A stretch of DNA of 64,000 nt from JANWHQ01 sp963775275 (GCA_963775275.1 CAVZII010000005.1:1674001-1738000), one strand, 5' to 3'; numbered from the stretch's first letter, positions 7,220 to 19,604 are shown. The notes: a model not told the origin generated them from the letters alone. Numbers and translations: made by a program.

Positions 7220-7864
7220 CGGCGCCGCCTCAAGGCGCGGGCCACCAGCGGCGCGAGGCGCGCGGCGATCACCTTCACGCCGCGCCGGTTGGGATGGATG
7301 CCGTCGCCCTGGTTCAGCGCCGGGTCCAGCTCCACCCCCGCCAGGAGGCTCGGATAGAGCAGCGACGCCCTCGGCCCGGGCGACAGCGGGAAAGACGGCG
7401 TTGAACTCGCGCGCGTAGCCGGCGTTCAGGCTGGACGGCGCGCGAAGGCCGCACAGCACCACGCCGATCCGGCGGGCCTGGAGCCGCCGCACAAGCCGCT
7501 CGAGGTTGGCCTTCATCGCCTGGGGGTCGAGCCCCTGCAGGAGGTCGTTGCCGCCGAGCGCGACCACGCACACCCGCGTGTCGGGCTGGACGCTGAAGTC
7601 GACGCGGGCGAGACCGCCTGCGGTGGTGTCGCCCGACACCCCCGCGCCGCGGACCCGGGCGCGCACGCCCACGCGCGCGAGCGCCGCCTGGAGCTGGGCC
7701 GGAAGCGCGTCCTCGGCTCTGAGGCCGTAGCCGGCGGTGATGGAGTCGCCGAGGATGGTGACGACCGGCGCCGGGGCGGCCTGCCCGGTCCCAGGCAGGC
7801 CGAGCGCAAGAAGGCCGCCCAGAAAAAGCCGGCGGCCGCGGTCATGGGGGAAGGCGGATCGCAT
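7216..7864 (-). CDS. tesA: TesA-like SGNH esterase / acyl-CoA thioesterase I, frame broken
   Basis: Periplasmic arylesterase/thioesterase of the SGNH family. The catalytic Ser block is ILGDSITAGYGL, followed by the Gly/Asn blocks SGDTTAGG and ALGGNDLLQG. The catalytic Asp/His block (DGIHPN) appears only in another frame, so one extra base lies near 7365-7378. With that corrected, the protein ends ARALRRR and its TGA (7218-7216) overlaps the thpR start. The N-terminus has a twin-Arg stretch (RRLFLGG) before the hydrophobic core and an AxA-type cleavage site, suggesting Tat or Sec export. It is divergent from ybbA-ybbP, the same arrangement as tesA/ybbAP in E. coli. Confidence 0.8.
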
Positions 7865-7949
7865 CTTTCGTCCTATTTAGACGCTTGCGTCCCCCGCTCA
7901 ATCGAAGGCCGCTCCTGCACCATGCGCGAACTCGCTCCTCCCCCTGGCG

Positions 7950-8596
<647 letters not shown>

Positions 8597-8600
<4 letters not shown>

Positions 8601-11122
8601 TCCCCCTGTCGGTCCGTTTCGCCGGGCGCGAGCTGCGCTCCGGGGTGAAGGGATTCCGCATCTTCCTGGCCTGCCTCGCCCTGGGCGTGGCCGCCATCGC
8701 CGCGGCGGGCTCGACGGCGGAGGCCTTCCGCCGGGGCTTGGCCGGCGAGGCCCAGCAGATCCTGGGCGGGGACGTGGCCGTCTCGGCCGACCGCGCCTTC
8801 AATGCCAAGGAGCGCGCGCTGCTCGGCCGCCAGGGACGGGTCTCCTACGCCGCCGCCGCGCGCAGCATGGCCGAGGCGCCCTCCGGCGCGCGGCGCATGG
8901 TGGAGCTGAGGGGTGTGGACGGCGCCTATCCCCTGGCCGGTCAGGTGGAGCTGACGGACGACGCGGGCCGGCCGATGACGCTCGGCCAGGCGTTCGCGCC
9001 CTTGCACGGCGCGCCCGGCGCAGCGGTGGAGCAGGAGCTGCTCGACCGGCTGGGCATGCGTCTTGGCCAGATCTTCACCGTCGGCGACAAGGCCTTCGTG
9101 GCGCGGGCGGTGCTGGTCTCGGAGCCCGACCGCCTGACCCGCGGATTCGCGCTCGGGCCCCGGGTCCTGACGCGGCTGGGCGCCTTCCGTGCGGACGGCT
9201 TCGACAAGCGGCCGGGGTTCGGCGGCGAGGCCGCCCGGATCGTCCTGAAGTCCCAGGTCGCCCCGCCCGAAGCGGCCCGGCGCCTGCGCCAGTCGTTCAA
9301 GGGCGCGCCCGTGCAGGTGCGCGACCGGACGCGCGCCGCGGCGGGGATCGACCGGCTGATCGACCAGCTGGAGTATTTCCTGGGCTTCGTGGGGCTCGCC
9401 TCGCTGGTCGCCGGCGGCCTCGGCGTCGCCGGCGCGGTCTCGGCCTATCTCGAGGGCAAGACGACGTCGATCGCGACCCTGAAGGCCCTGGGCGCGCAGG
9501 GCGCCCTGATCCGCAACCTCTATCTCATCCAGATCGCGGCCCTGGCGGCGCTCGGGATCGCCATCGGGCTCGGCGTGGGCGCGGCGGCCCCGTTCCTCCT
9601 GGGCGCGATCGCCGGCAAGGATCTGCCCGTGCCCGCCCTGTTCGCCCTCTATCCCGAGCCCCTGGAGCGCGCGGCGCTGTTCGGCGTCCTGGCGGCGGCG
9701 GCCTTCTCGCTGGGGCCTCTGGCCCGCGCCCGCGCCACCGGCCCCTCCGCCCTGTTCCGCCACGAGCTCGGCGGGCGGCCTGGGGCGAGCCCGGAGCTGT
9801 TCGCCGCCCTCCTGGCCGGCGGCGGGCTCGCTCTCTTCGCCGTCGCGACCGCGCCTACGCGCATCGCCGCGACGGTGATGATCGCGGGCGTGATCGCGAG
9901 CTTCGCCCTGTTGTGGCTGCTCGGACGCGTCGCGGTGCTGGCCGCAGGAAGGCTTCGCGGGGCGGCCGCCGGACCGGTCCGGGTGGGGCTCGCCAACCTC
10001 GCCGGCCCGCGCTCGGCGGCGCGCACGGCCACGCCCGCCATCGGACTCGGCGTGGCGCTCCTGGCCGCGGTGGTGCTGATCCAGTCGAGCCTGCTGCACG
10101 AGGTGCGCATGGCCGCGCCGAGGACCGCCCCGGCCCTGGTGTTCACCGAGATCCCGGGAGATCGCACCGCTGCGTTCGACAGGACGGTCGAAGCCGCGAT
10201 CGGGCCGCTCGGCCCGGACCGCTTCCAGCGCTGGCCCTTCGTCACCGGCCGCATCACTGGATTCGACGGGCATCGCGCCGTGCGAGGCCGCCTGCGCCCG
10301 GGCGAGCGCTGGGCCTTCGACCGCGACATGCCCATGGCCGCCATCGACGGGACGCCCGCGAACGCGCCGCTCGAGGCCGGCGCCTGGTGGCCCGCAGGCT
10401 ATGATGGCCCGCCCCTCGCGGCGCTCGACCAGGAGGTGGCCCGCGCGGCGGGCCTGAAGGTCGGCGACAGCCTCACCCTGTCGATCCTCGGCCGCGAGAT
10501 CACCGCGCGCATCGCCGCCCTCAGGAAGGTGGACTTCGCGGGCTTCGGCCCTTCGTTCACCCTCGTCGTCGACCGCCACGCCCTGGACGGCGCGGTGCTG
10601 ACCAACGTGGCCATCGCCAAGGCCAGCCGGGCCCAGGAGGACGCGGTCAGCCGGGCGCTCGCCAAGGCCTTCCCGGACGTCAATGTGATCAGCGTGCGCG
10701 ATCAGCTGGAAGCGGCCGCGGGCATGTTCGACCGGCTGGCGCTGGCCGTCCGGGGGGCCGCGAGCGTGGCGGCCCTGGCGGGGCTGCTGGTGCTCGCCGG
10801 CGCGATCGCGGCGGGCGCGCGGGCCAGGGCGCGGGAAGCCGCGACGCTGAAGGTGCTGGGCGCCACGCGCCGCCAGGTGCTCGTGGCCTATGCGGTGGAG
10901 TACGGCCTGGTCGGTCTCGTCGCCGGGGCGGCGGGCGTGGGGCTCGGATGCGCGGCGGCCTGGCCGGTGGTGGTCAAGGTGTTCCGCATCGACTGGGCGG
11001 TGGACTGGAACGGCGTCGCCGCCCTGGTCGGCGGCGCGGCGCTGGCGGCGACTCTGGCGGGCCTTGCGGCCGCCTTCGCGGCCCTGGCGCAACGGCCGGC
11101 GCCGGTCCTTCGCGCCGAGTGA
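8597..11122 (+). CDS. ybbP: ABC transporter permease, YbbP/FtsX type
   Basis: An 841-residue inner-membrane permease with the layout of E. coli YbbP: an N-terminal membrane segment (residues about 15-35), a periplasmic MacB-like domain, FtsX-type membrane blocks, a second periplasmic domain and a final three-segment FtsX block. The cytoplasmic-loop motifs TTSIATLKALGAQGALI and AATLKVLGATRRQVL, typical of this class, precede the membrane helices. Together with YbbA it would form a type VII-like ABC machine acting on lipids, lipoproteins or envelope tension; the substrate is unknown. Translationally coupled to ybbA. Confidence 0.9.
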
Positions 11123-11218
11123 GCGACTGATTCCGCTCCGGTTGTCCTTGCGCCGCGCGCCGGCGAAGCCGATATTTCGGAGGCGTCCGATCCGGACGCG
11201 CTGCAAGGACTGGTTTCG

Positions 11219-11971
11219 ATGAGCGACTATGACCGCGGCTTTCCGCGCTCCGTGCGCGCCGGCGCAGCCGACATGGCGGTGGACGCGGGCCTGCGCGGCT
11301 TCATGCTCGGCGTCTACAACAAGCTGGCCCTGGGCCTGCTGCTGTCCGCGGCCCTGGCCTGGGTCACCTCGTCCTATCCGCCCGCGCGCGACGCCCTCTA
11401 TGTGACCGACCCGGCCGGCCGGCTGGTCGGCTTCACGGTGCTGGGGACGATCGTCCGCTTCGCGCCGCTGGTGATGATCATCGGCGCCATGTTCGGGATG
11501 AAGAATCCAAGCCCCCGTTCGGCCGGATTCCTCTACTGGGGCATGGTCTCGACCATCGGCGCGGGCCTGGGCGTTTGGCTCCTGGCCTACACCGGCGTGT
11601 CGGTGTTCATGACCTTCCTGATCACCGCCTCGGCCTTCGGCGCCCTGAGCCTGGTGGGCTACACCACCAAGAAGGACCTGACCGGCATCGGGAGCTTCCT
11701 GATCATGGGCTTGGTGGGGATCATGATCGCCATGGTGGTGAACATGTTCCTGCACCTGTCCTCGATCGCCTTCATCGTGAACATCCTGGGCGTGCTGATC
11801 TTCGCGGGCCTGACCGCCTACGACACCCAGCGGCTGAAGATGACCTACTACGCGCTGGGCGGCGACAAGGCCGGCATGGGCGTGGCCACCAACTACGGGG
11901 CGCTGAGCCTCTACCTGGACTTCATCAACCTGTTCCAGTTCCTGCTGCAGTTCCTCGGCGTCCGCCGCTGA
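11219..11971 (+). CDS. Bax inhibitor-1/YccA family membrane protein
   Basis: A 250-residue integral membrane protein of the UPF0005/BI-1 family with about seven membrane segments. Typical marks are GFMLGVYNKLALGLLLSAALAW near the N-terminus, the central GFLYWGMVSTIGAGLG and the C-terminal GLTAYDTQRLKMTYY followed by GALSLYLDFINLFQFLLQFLG. The TAYDTQ/LDFINLF acidic residues are those linked to pH-gated Ca2+ leak in the family; the role in bacteria is uncertain. It is a single gene followed by a strong hairpin. Confidence 0.93.
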   Translation: MSDYDRGFPRSVRAGAADMAVDAGLRGFMLGVYNKLALGLLLSAALAWVTSSYPPARDALYVTDPAGRLVGFTVLGTIVRFAPLVMIIGAMFGMKNPSPRSAGFLYWGMVSTIGAGLGVWLLAYTGVSVFMTFLITASAFGALSLVGYTTKKDLTGIGSFLIMGLVGIMIAMVVNMFLHLSSIAFIVNILGVLIFAGLTAYDTQRLKMTYYALGGDKAGMGVATNYGALSLYLDFINLFQFLLQFLGVRR

Positions 11972-11997
11972 GCCTGACCGCAGCGTCGAACCAGAAG

Positions 11998-12025
11998 GGG
12001 CCCCGGCGGGCGACCGCCGGGGCCC
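11998..12025 (+). terminator. Perfect GC hairpin after the BI-1 gene
   Basis: A perfect 12-bp stem with a GCGA tetraloop (arms GGGCCCCGGCGG and its complement) begins 26 bases after the stop codon. The following sequence has only a short GTTT tract (12031-12034), so it is a weak classical intrinsic terminator, but the position and stem strength fit the role. Confidence 0.7.
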
Positions 12026-12145
12026 TGATCGTTTCGGGGCCCGGCGGAGGTTGTCTTGGCAACCGATCCGAAACAGGTCGCGCGCGCCTAGCTCATCCGG
12101 GACGGGTCTGGCAGAGGGCCGCCCCCCATGCCCAGACCCGGCTCC

Positions 12146-12529
12146 CTACAGCTGCTGGACTCGCGCGGACTCGACCGAGCACCGGTCGGGCTTCCTCGTC
12201 GCCTTGAGGGTGAACTCGAGGCTGGCCCCCATTTCGAGCGTGGGCGAGCTCGCCTTCACCAGGCCCTGCTCCTCGACGATCAGGGCCTCGTCCACGAGGA
12301 TCGCGATCTTGCGGCGGACGGTCTTGCGGGGAAGTCCGACGGACTCGTCGATGGCGCGCCGGCTGATCAGGGGCCTCAGTCCGGCGGGCAGGGGATCGGC
12401 GCCGCCGTAGCGCCTCTCCAGCCCAGGATCGCGCCGCTTGCCGCTGGGGCCCGGCGGAAATGACCGCCGCGCAGACCACGACGCACTCCGGGCCTCCCGA
12501 ACGTTGAACTGCGGCAGGCCTTCTCGCGT
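12146..12529 (-). pseudogene. Winged-helix regulator, broken or start not found
   Basis: An open stretch whose C-terminal 90 residues look like a real helix-turn-helix protein: RDPGLERRYGGADPLP, then RPLISRRAIDESVGLPRKTVRRKIAILVDEALIVEEQGLV and a plausible C-terminal tail ending VQQL. The frame has no ATG, GTG or TTG before this region. A neighbouring frame reads VVVCAAVISAG just upstream, so an indel near the GGGCCCC run at about 12449-12456 may split the gene. It could be a degraded gene or another base-insertion error. The target of regulation is unknown. Confidence 0.45.
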
Positions 12530-12572
12530 TCAGAGCATGTTCGACGGGGAAAGCCGATCGTGCGCTCGTCCC

Positions 12573-12821
12573 GTGCGCTCCTGGAGGCCCGCCATCAGCC
12601 GGTTCAGGCTCTGCACGATCGGCGTTGACGGCGCGGTCCGGGCCGGCGGCTACCTGTTCTGCCTGGACGAGGCCGAGGCGCGCGCCGCCGCGCTGCGGAT
12701 GATCGATGCGTCGGACCGGCACGCCGTGATCCGGATCTACGACGACAAGACGCTGGTCGTGGAGGTCCGGCGCGACGAGCCTAATCCACCAGCCGCAGCC
12801 GCCGGCGGTCGAAGACCTTGA
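12573..12821 (+). CDS. Small hypothetical protein
   Basis: Possible 82-residue protein from a GTG at 12573 (an in-frame ATG at 12537 is the alternative). The core CTIGVDGAVRAGGYLFCLDEAEARAAALRM / DRHAVIRIYDDKTLVVEVRRD looks protein-like, with alternating hydrophobic strands, but I recognise no family. Its 3' end overlaps the end of the opposite-strand DUF2794 gene by about 40 bases, which may mean that the true stop is earlier. Confidence 0.4.
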   Translation: MRSWRPAISRFRLCTIGVDGAVRAGGYLFCLDEAEARAAALRMIDASDRHAVIRIYDDKTLVVEVRRDEPNPPAAAAGGRRP

Positions 12822-13116
12822 GCACCTGCTCGAGGTCGTGGCCGCGCTTGAGGACGTGGCCGGTGTGGGCGAGCACGGCCCACTGCCCCTGGCGGCGGGC
12901 CAGCGCCGGACGCTTCTCGATCCGGTAGAGCGGCGCCTCGGACGCCCTGCGGTAGACCGCAAAGACCGCACAGTCGCTCAAGCCGTCGATGGCGTAGTCC
13001 CGCCATTCGCCCAGCGCCACCATGCGCCCGTAGAGATTAAGGATCTGGCCCAGCTCGCGCCGGTCGAAAAACACCCGCCCCGTCCGGGGCGGGAAAATCT
13101 GGCTTTCAACGCTCAC
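12781..13116 (-). CDS. DUF2794 family protein
   Basis: A 111-residue protein of the alphaproteobacterial DUF2794 family, function unknown. It matches the pattern FFDRRELGQILNLYGRMVA-GEWRDYAIDGL, then AVFAVYRRASEAPLYRIEKRPAL, QGQWAV and LKRGHDLEQVLKVF. The product is small, cytoplasmic, with no membrane segment. The ATG at 13116 gives the usual length. Confidence 0.88.
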   Translation of the reverse strand: MSVESQIFPPRTGRVFFDRRELGQILNLYGRMVALGEWRDYAIDGLSDCAVFAVYRRASEAPLYRIEKRPALARRQGQWAVLAHTGHVLKRGHDLEQVLKVFDRRRLRLVD

Positions 13117-13440
13117 CCTCGCGTCCCCTCACGCGCCTTGTGCGACTTCGTTGCGACGATGACACGCAATCTTCGCGACCTGAACTCGGCTTCATAAAGA
13201 ACCTTGAAAAGGCCTCATTTCGGTCCCGCACCCGCCCCCTTGAACTTCTTTATTAGCAGCGTCGGTCGGTTGGGACCGGTTGGTTCTGGATCCTGAACAG
13301 CCCCCCCAGCCCCCCGGATCACTGGTCGTTCGACCGGCCGACATCATTACCAAGACGGCGCCCGCGCGATATTCCCTCCCCCACGCGCGGGCGCTTTTTG
13401 TTTGCTGGCCCCGCACGGCCTCAAACGTGCTCCGCTCCCG
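13117..13440. other. Gene-free stretch with a possible small RNA
   Basis: 324 bases without a convincing protein gene. It contains GC-rich direct and inverted repeats (GGTCGTTCGACC at about 13324-13335, a C7 and a C6 run near 13300) and ends, on the + strand, in a strong intrinsic terminator at 13358-13399. No + strand CDS precedes that terminator: the nearest upstream gene is DUF2794, which reads the other way. A non-coding RNA of perhaps 100-200 bases ending at about 13399 is the simplest reading. I do not recognise 6S, SRP, tmRNA or RNase P signatures in it. Confidence 0.35.
13358..13399 (+). terminator. Strong intrinsic terminator without an upstream gene
   Basis: Perfect 11-bp stem (GCGCCCGCGCG at 13358-13368 with its complement at 13384-13394), a 15-base loop and a T5 run at 13395-13399 followed by GTTT. 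The T-run makes it directional for the + strand, so it does not serve the DUF1223 gene read from the - strand. Confidence 0.8.
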
Positions 13441-14157
13441 TCATTTCTGCAAGACGCGCAGGATCCGCCCGCCCTTGGCCTGTTGCACCAGGACCAGGGT
13501 CTCGAGACCCGGCTCCTCGGGCGGCGGCAGGGCGAAGGTCCGCGTGCGGCCGCGCCAGGGGCCGAGCCGCACCAGCTGGCGCACGACATTGCGCTCGGCG
13601 AGGGTCTGGCCCCGGTTCTCGCCGCGCTTGACGCTCACCTCCTGGACGCCGGACTCGTAGCGGACCAGCCAGACGTCGGCCCCGCCCGGCGGGACGCGGC
13701 CCCAGCCGACCTCGACCCGGGAGCGGCGCAGGAACCTGAGGCGCGGCCGTGACAGCCGGGGCCCCTTCCTGGCCTCGCGGACCAGATCCATCACCTTGTC
13801 GCGGTCCGCGCCGGCCGCCAGGGCCTTGCCGTCCACCACGATCTGCGGCGTGTAGACCTCGCGCGAGGACATCCGCCGCATGTATGCCCGCTGGCGGGCG
13901 CTGAACTCCGGCTTGGCGAAGGTGTCGGTCCAGCCGAGATAGTCCCAGTAGTCCACGGCCAGGGTCAGGGCCAGGACGTCCGGCTTGTCCGCCAGCTCGT
14001 CGAGCAGCGAGTTGGCGGCCACGCAGGAGGAGCACCCCTGGGCGGTGTAGAGCTCCACCACCACCGGCTGGCGCGCGTCGCGGGCCGCCGCGGACGCGGA
14101 GCCGGCGACGGCGGCCAAGGCAAGCCAAGCGGAAACGATGACGATGGCCCGACGCAT
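13441..14157 (-). CDS. DUF1223 secreted thioredoxin-fold protein
   Basis: A 238-residue exported protein. The signal peptide covers residues 1-24 (SASAAA). A thioredoxin-like redox motif CSSC lies at residues 42-45 (YTAQGCSSCVAAN), followed by LALTVDYWDYLGW-like and YTPQIVVDGK segments that define DUF1223. It probably has a periplasmic disulfide-related role, unproven. The ATG at 14157 gives a clean signal peptide. It lies downstream of acnA on the same strand (54-base gap), within 4 kb of the ccm thioredoxin-like gene ccmG. Confidence 0.88.
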   Translation of the reverse strand: MRRAIVIVSAWLALAAVAGSASAAARDARQPVVVELYTAQGCSSCVAANSLLDELADKPDVLALTLAVDYWDYLGWTDTFAKPEFSARQRAYMRRMSSREVYTPQIVVDGKALAAGADRDKVMDLVREARKGPRLSRPRLRFLRRSRVEVGWGRVPPGGADVWLVRYESGVQEVSVKRGENRGQTLAERNVVRQLVRLGPWRGRTRTFALPPPEEPGLETLVLVQQAKGGRILRVLQK

Positions 14158-14211
14158 CGCGCCGCAATAAAGCCGACTTGGCCGGGCCTCGCCGCTCACC
14201 AATCCGTGAAC

Positions 14212-16920
<2,709 letters not shown>

Positions 16921-17099
16921 GGAGCGGGAATCCCCTTCCTGTTCAGGGCCGCCCGGACATCGGATGGGGGATCGCGCGCCTTGCAAGCCGGACACACAGC
17001 GTTCGGCCCCGCGCGTCGGGAACCCCTTGCGGCCGCGCGTCTCTTAGACCCGCCCCGGGGCGGCGTCTACGCGGCGGCGAGCCTGGGGCTCCGCCGCCG

Positions 17100-17715
17100 G
17101 TGATCTCACGCCTCGACATCGAGGACCTGGCCCTCGTCGCGGGGCGGCCGGACCCTGTTCGAGGGGCTGCGGCTCGGCCTCGGCGCGGGCGAGGCGGTGG
17201 CCCTGACCGGGCCGAACGGGGCGGGCAAGACGAGCCTGCTGCGCGCCATCGCCGGTTTCCTGCAGCCGGCCGCCGGGCGCATCGCCTTCCACGGGCCGGA
17301 CGGGGAGCTGGAGGCCGAGGAGGCGCGCGGGCGCGGGCTTCACCTTCTGGGCCACCAGGATGGGCTGAAGACCACGCGCACGGCCATGGAGGAGCTGGAG
17401 TTCCAGGCGTGCTGGACCGGCGGGACCCGCGAGTCGTCCTTGCACGCGCTCGAGGTGATGCAGCTGAAGCCGGCCGCGGGCCTGGACGTGCGCCGCCTCT
17501 CCGCCGGCCAGCGGCGGCGCCTGGCCCTGGCGCGGCTGGTGGCGAGCCCCAGGCCCCTGTGGCTGCTCGACGAGCCCCTCGCGCCCCTGGACGCCGCCCG
17601 CCGGACGCGATTCGGCGAGCTGATGGCCGAGCACCTGAAGGGCGGGGGCCTGATCCTGGCGGCGGTGCACGATCCCCTGCCGATCGCCGCCCGCGGCGCG
17701 GAGATCGGGACGTGA
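17100..17715 (+). CDS. ccmA: Heme exporter ATP-binding protein CcmA, frame broken near the start
   Basis: ATPase of the CcmABC(D) complex needed for cytochrome c maturation. From about 17197 the frame is intact: Walker A GPNGAGKTS, signature LSAGQRRRLALARL, Walker B LWLLDEPLAPLD. The expected N-terminus (ISRLDIEDLALV) begins at a GTG at 17100 in another frame. One G too many in the GGGG run at 17141-17144 separates them; deleting it reads ALVAGGRTLFEGLRLGLGAGEAVALTGPNG. The stop overlaps the ccmB GTG by four bases (GTGA). Likely an insertion error rather than a dead gene. Confidence 0.85.
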
Positions 17716-18377
17716 GCGCCCTGATGGTCCTGCTGCGGCGCGAGCTGGCCCTGGCCTGGGGCAGGGGCGGCGGTCCGCTTCTGGCCTGCGCCTTCTATGC
17801 GGCGATGGCGACGCTCTTGCCCCTCGCGATCGGCGCCTCGCCGGCCAAGCTCTCGGCGGTGGCGCCGGGCTCGGCCTTCGTCGCCCTGGCGCTGGCGAGC
17901 CTGCTCTCGCTGGAGCGGCTGTTCGAGCGGGACTTCGAGGACGGGGCGCTGGACCTGCTCACGCTCTCGCCCATGCCGCTGGAGCTGGTCTGTTGGACCA
18001 AGTGCCTGGCGCAATGGCTGGCCGCGGGCGCGCCGCTGGCCCTCCTGGCGCCGGTGATCTCCATCGCGCTGGGGGGCGACCCGGCGCTCGCGCCCCTGGT
18101 CTTCGCCTGCGCCCTGGCCGGGGGGCTCGGCTTCTCCTTCACCGGCGGGCTCGGCGCCGCCCTTGCGCTCGGCAGCCGCCGGGGCGGGCTGCTCATCGCC
18201 GTCATCGTCCTGCCCCTGTTCGCCCCGCCGGTGATCTTCGGCGGCGGGGCCATCGCCGCCTATGCGGCCGGGCTGAACTGGACCTCCGGCCTGCTGCTCC
18301 TGGCCGGCTATAGCCTCGCCGCCTTCGCCCTGGCGCCCATCGCCATGGCGGCGGCCTGCCGCAACGCGCTGTCCTAA
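17712..18377 (+). CDS. ccmB: Heme exporter membrane subunit CcmB
   Basis: A 221-residue, six-helix inner-membrane permease partner of CcmA. It starts at a GTG overlapping the ccmA stop (VSALMVLLRRELALAW, the usual CcmB start). Characteristic segments are LERLFERDFEDGALDLLTLSPMPLE and VCWTKCLAQWL, followed by Gly/Ala/Leu-rich helices. The TAA overlaps by four bases the end of the convergent TrpF-like gene. Confidence 0.92.
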   Translation: MSALMVLLRRELALAWGRGGGPLLACAFYAAMATLLPLAIGASPAKLSAVAPGSAFVALALASLLSLERLFERDFEDGALDLLTLSPMPLELVCWTKCLAQWLAAGAPLALLAPVISIALGGDPALAPLVFACALAGGLGFSFTGGLGAALALGSRRGGLLIAVIVLPLFAPPVIFGGGAIAAYAAGLNWTSGLLLLAGYSLAAFALAPIAMAAACRNALS

Positions 18378-19039
18378 GGCTCCGCCGCCCGCGCCGCGTC
18401 CAGGAACCGGCGCACCTTGTCCAGGTCCTTGGCGTGGGCGCCTGCGACGTCGGTCCGGGTCTTGGAATCCACGCCCCAGGGCCGCACGGCCGCGATCGCC
18501 GCGGCGACATTGTCGGGGCCCAGGCCCCCAGCCAGGATCACCGGCAGGCGTACGGCGTTCACGATGCGGGCGCTGACCGACCAGTCGTGGGTGATCCCGA
18601 GCGCGCCGATCTGGCGATCGGAGGGCCGGTGGCTGTCGAGCAGCAGCAGGTCGGCGGCGTCCTCGAAGCTTGCGGCCAGCGCGATGCTCTGTTCGCCGAC
18701 GACGGGTATGCTCCGCATCACCGGAACGCCCTTCAGGCGCGCCCTGAGGGCGGCGGTGCGATCCGGAGGCAGGAGCTCGGGCGCGGCGCCGAGGTGCACG
18801 ATGTCGGGCCTCAGCGCCTCGGCCATCCGGACGATCGCGTCCTCGTCGGCGCCGAGGAACAGGGCGCTGAGTGTCGCCGGCGGCGCGATCGCCCGGGCGA
18901 TCGCGAGGGCGGCCGGGACCGGCTGCTCGCGCGGGAACTCGCCCTCGCCGACCAGGACGCCGACGTGGTCGATCCCCATGGCCGAAACGGCGGCCGCCTC
19001 CTCGGGCGCCGAAACCTCATAGATCTGGGTGCGGATCAC
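18374..19039 (-). CDS. Phosphoribosylanthranilate isomerase-like (TrpF-like) protein
   Basis: A 221-residue TIM-barrel protein resembling TrpF: the phosphate-binding end reads PVILAGGLGPDNVAAAI, followed by PWGVDSKTRTDVAG-AKDLDKVRRFL. The Asp-containing strand (LLLLDSHRPSD) is present. The N-terminal catalytic Cys of TrpF (KICGI) is missing: the strand reads IRTQIYEV instead. It is therefore probably a paralogue with another reaction or none. The GTG start overlaps the GNAT stop by four bases. The pair is inserted antisense between ccmB and ccmC. Confidence 0.75.
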   Translation of the reverse strand: MIRTQIYEVSAPEEAAAVSAMGIDHVGVLVGEGEFPREQPVPAALAIARAIAPPATLSALFLGADEDAIVRMAEALRPDIVHLGAAPELLPPDRTAALRARLKGVPVMRSIPVVGEQSIALAASFEDAADLLLLDSHRPSDRQIGALGITHDWSVSARIVNAVRLPVILAGGLGPDNVAAAIAAVRPWGVDSKTRTDVAGAHAKDLDKVRRFLDAARAAEP

Positions 19040-19554
19040 GGCGCGGCCGGGAGCTTCAGCAGCCAGGTCTCGTCGCACATGCCGGCGCAGAGCTCGCTGG
19101 TCTGGGCGCCCACACGCTCGAAGCCCTCGGCGGCGTAGATGGCCCGCGCCGCCTCCAGCACGCTGACGGTCCACAGCACCACCTCGGCGTAGCCGGCCTC
19201 GCGCGCGAAATCGAGGCAGGCGCGCACCAACCGCCGGCCCAGCCCCAGCCCCCGGGCGGCGGGCTCCACGTAGAGCAGCCTCAGCCGCGCGCGTTCGTCG
19301 CTCTCACGGGTCAGGCCGATGCAGCCCAGGACCTCGCCGGCCCGATCGGCCACCCAGAACCGCTCGCGGGCCGGATCGTGGTCCATCAGGAAGCCGCCGA
19401 CGATGTGGGCGATGTGCGCCTCGTAGCGCTGGTCCCAGCCGTAGGCGGGCGCCATCACCTGCATGTGCCGGAGCTGCAGAGCGCTGAGCTCCCCGGTCCT
19501 GGGCGGCCGCAGGACCGTCGCGCGCCCCCAAGCCGCCTCATCCTTGTCGTCCAC
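19036..19554 (-). CDS. GNAT family N-acetyltransferase
   Basis: A 172-residue acetyltransferase with the acetyl-CoA-binding motif A visible as LYVEPAARGLGLGRRLVRACLDFAREAGYAEVVLW and the final IYAAEGFERVG. The substrate is unknown. It is the first gene of a two-gene unit with the TrpF-like protein. It reads away from ccmC (50 bases apart), so the promoter probably lies in 19555-19604, back to back with that of ccmC. Confidence 0.85.
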   Translation of the reverse strand: MDDKDEAAWGRATVLRPPRTGELSALQLRHMQVMAPAYGWDQRYEAHIAHIVGGFLMDHDPARERFWVADRAGEVLGCIGLTRESDERARLRLLYVEPAARGLGLGRRLVRACLDFAREAGYAEVVLWTVSVLEAARAIYAAEGFERVGAQTSELCAGMCDETWLLKLPAAP

Positions 19555-19604
19555 CGCCGCTCCCCGGTCTTGTCCTCGCCCTTATAGCCTCTTATGCCGC
19601 TGCC

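Noticed and set aside
13280..13660. Possible + strand protein through the orphan terminator
   Set aside because: It would read through a perfect terminator and then antisense into the DUF1223 gene; composition is not protein-like.
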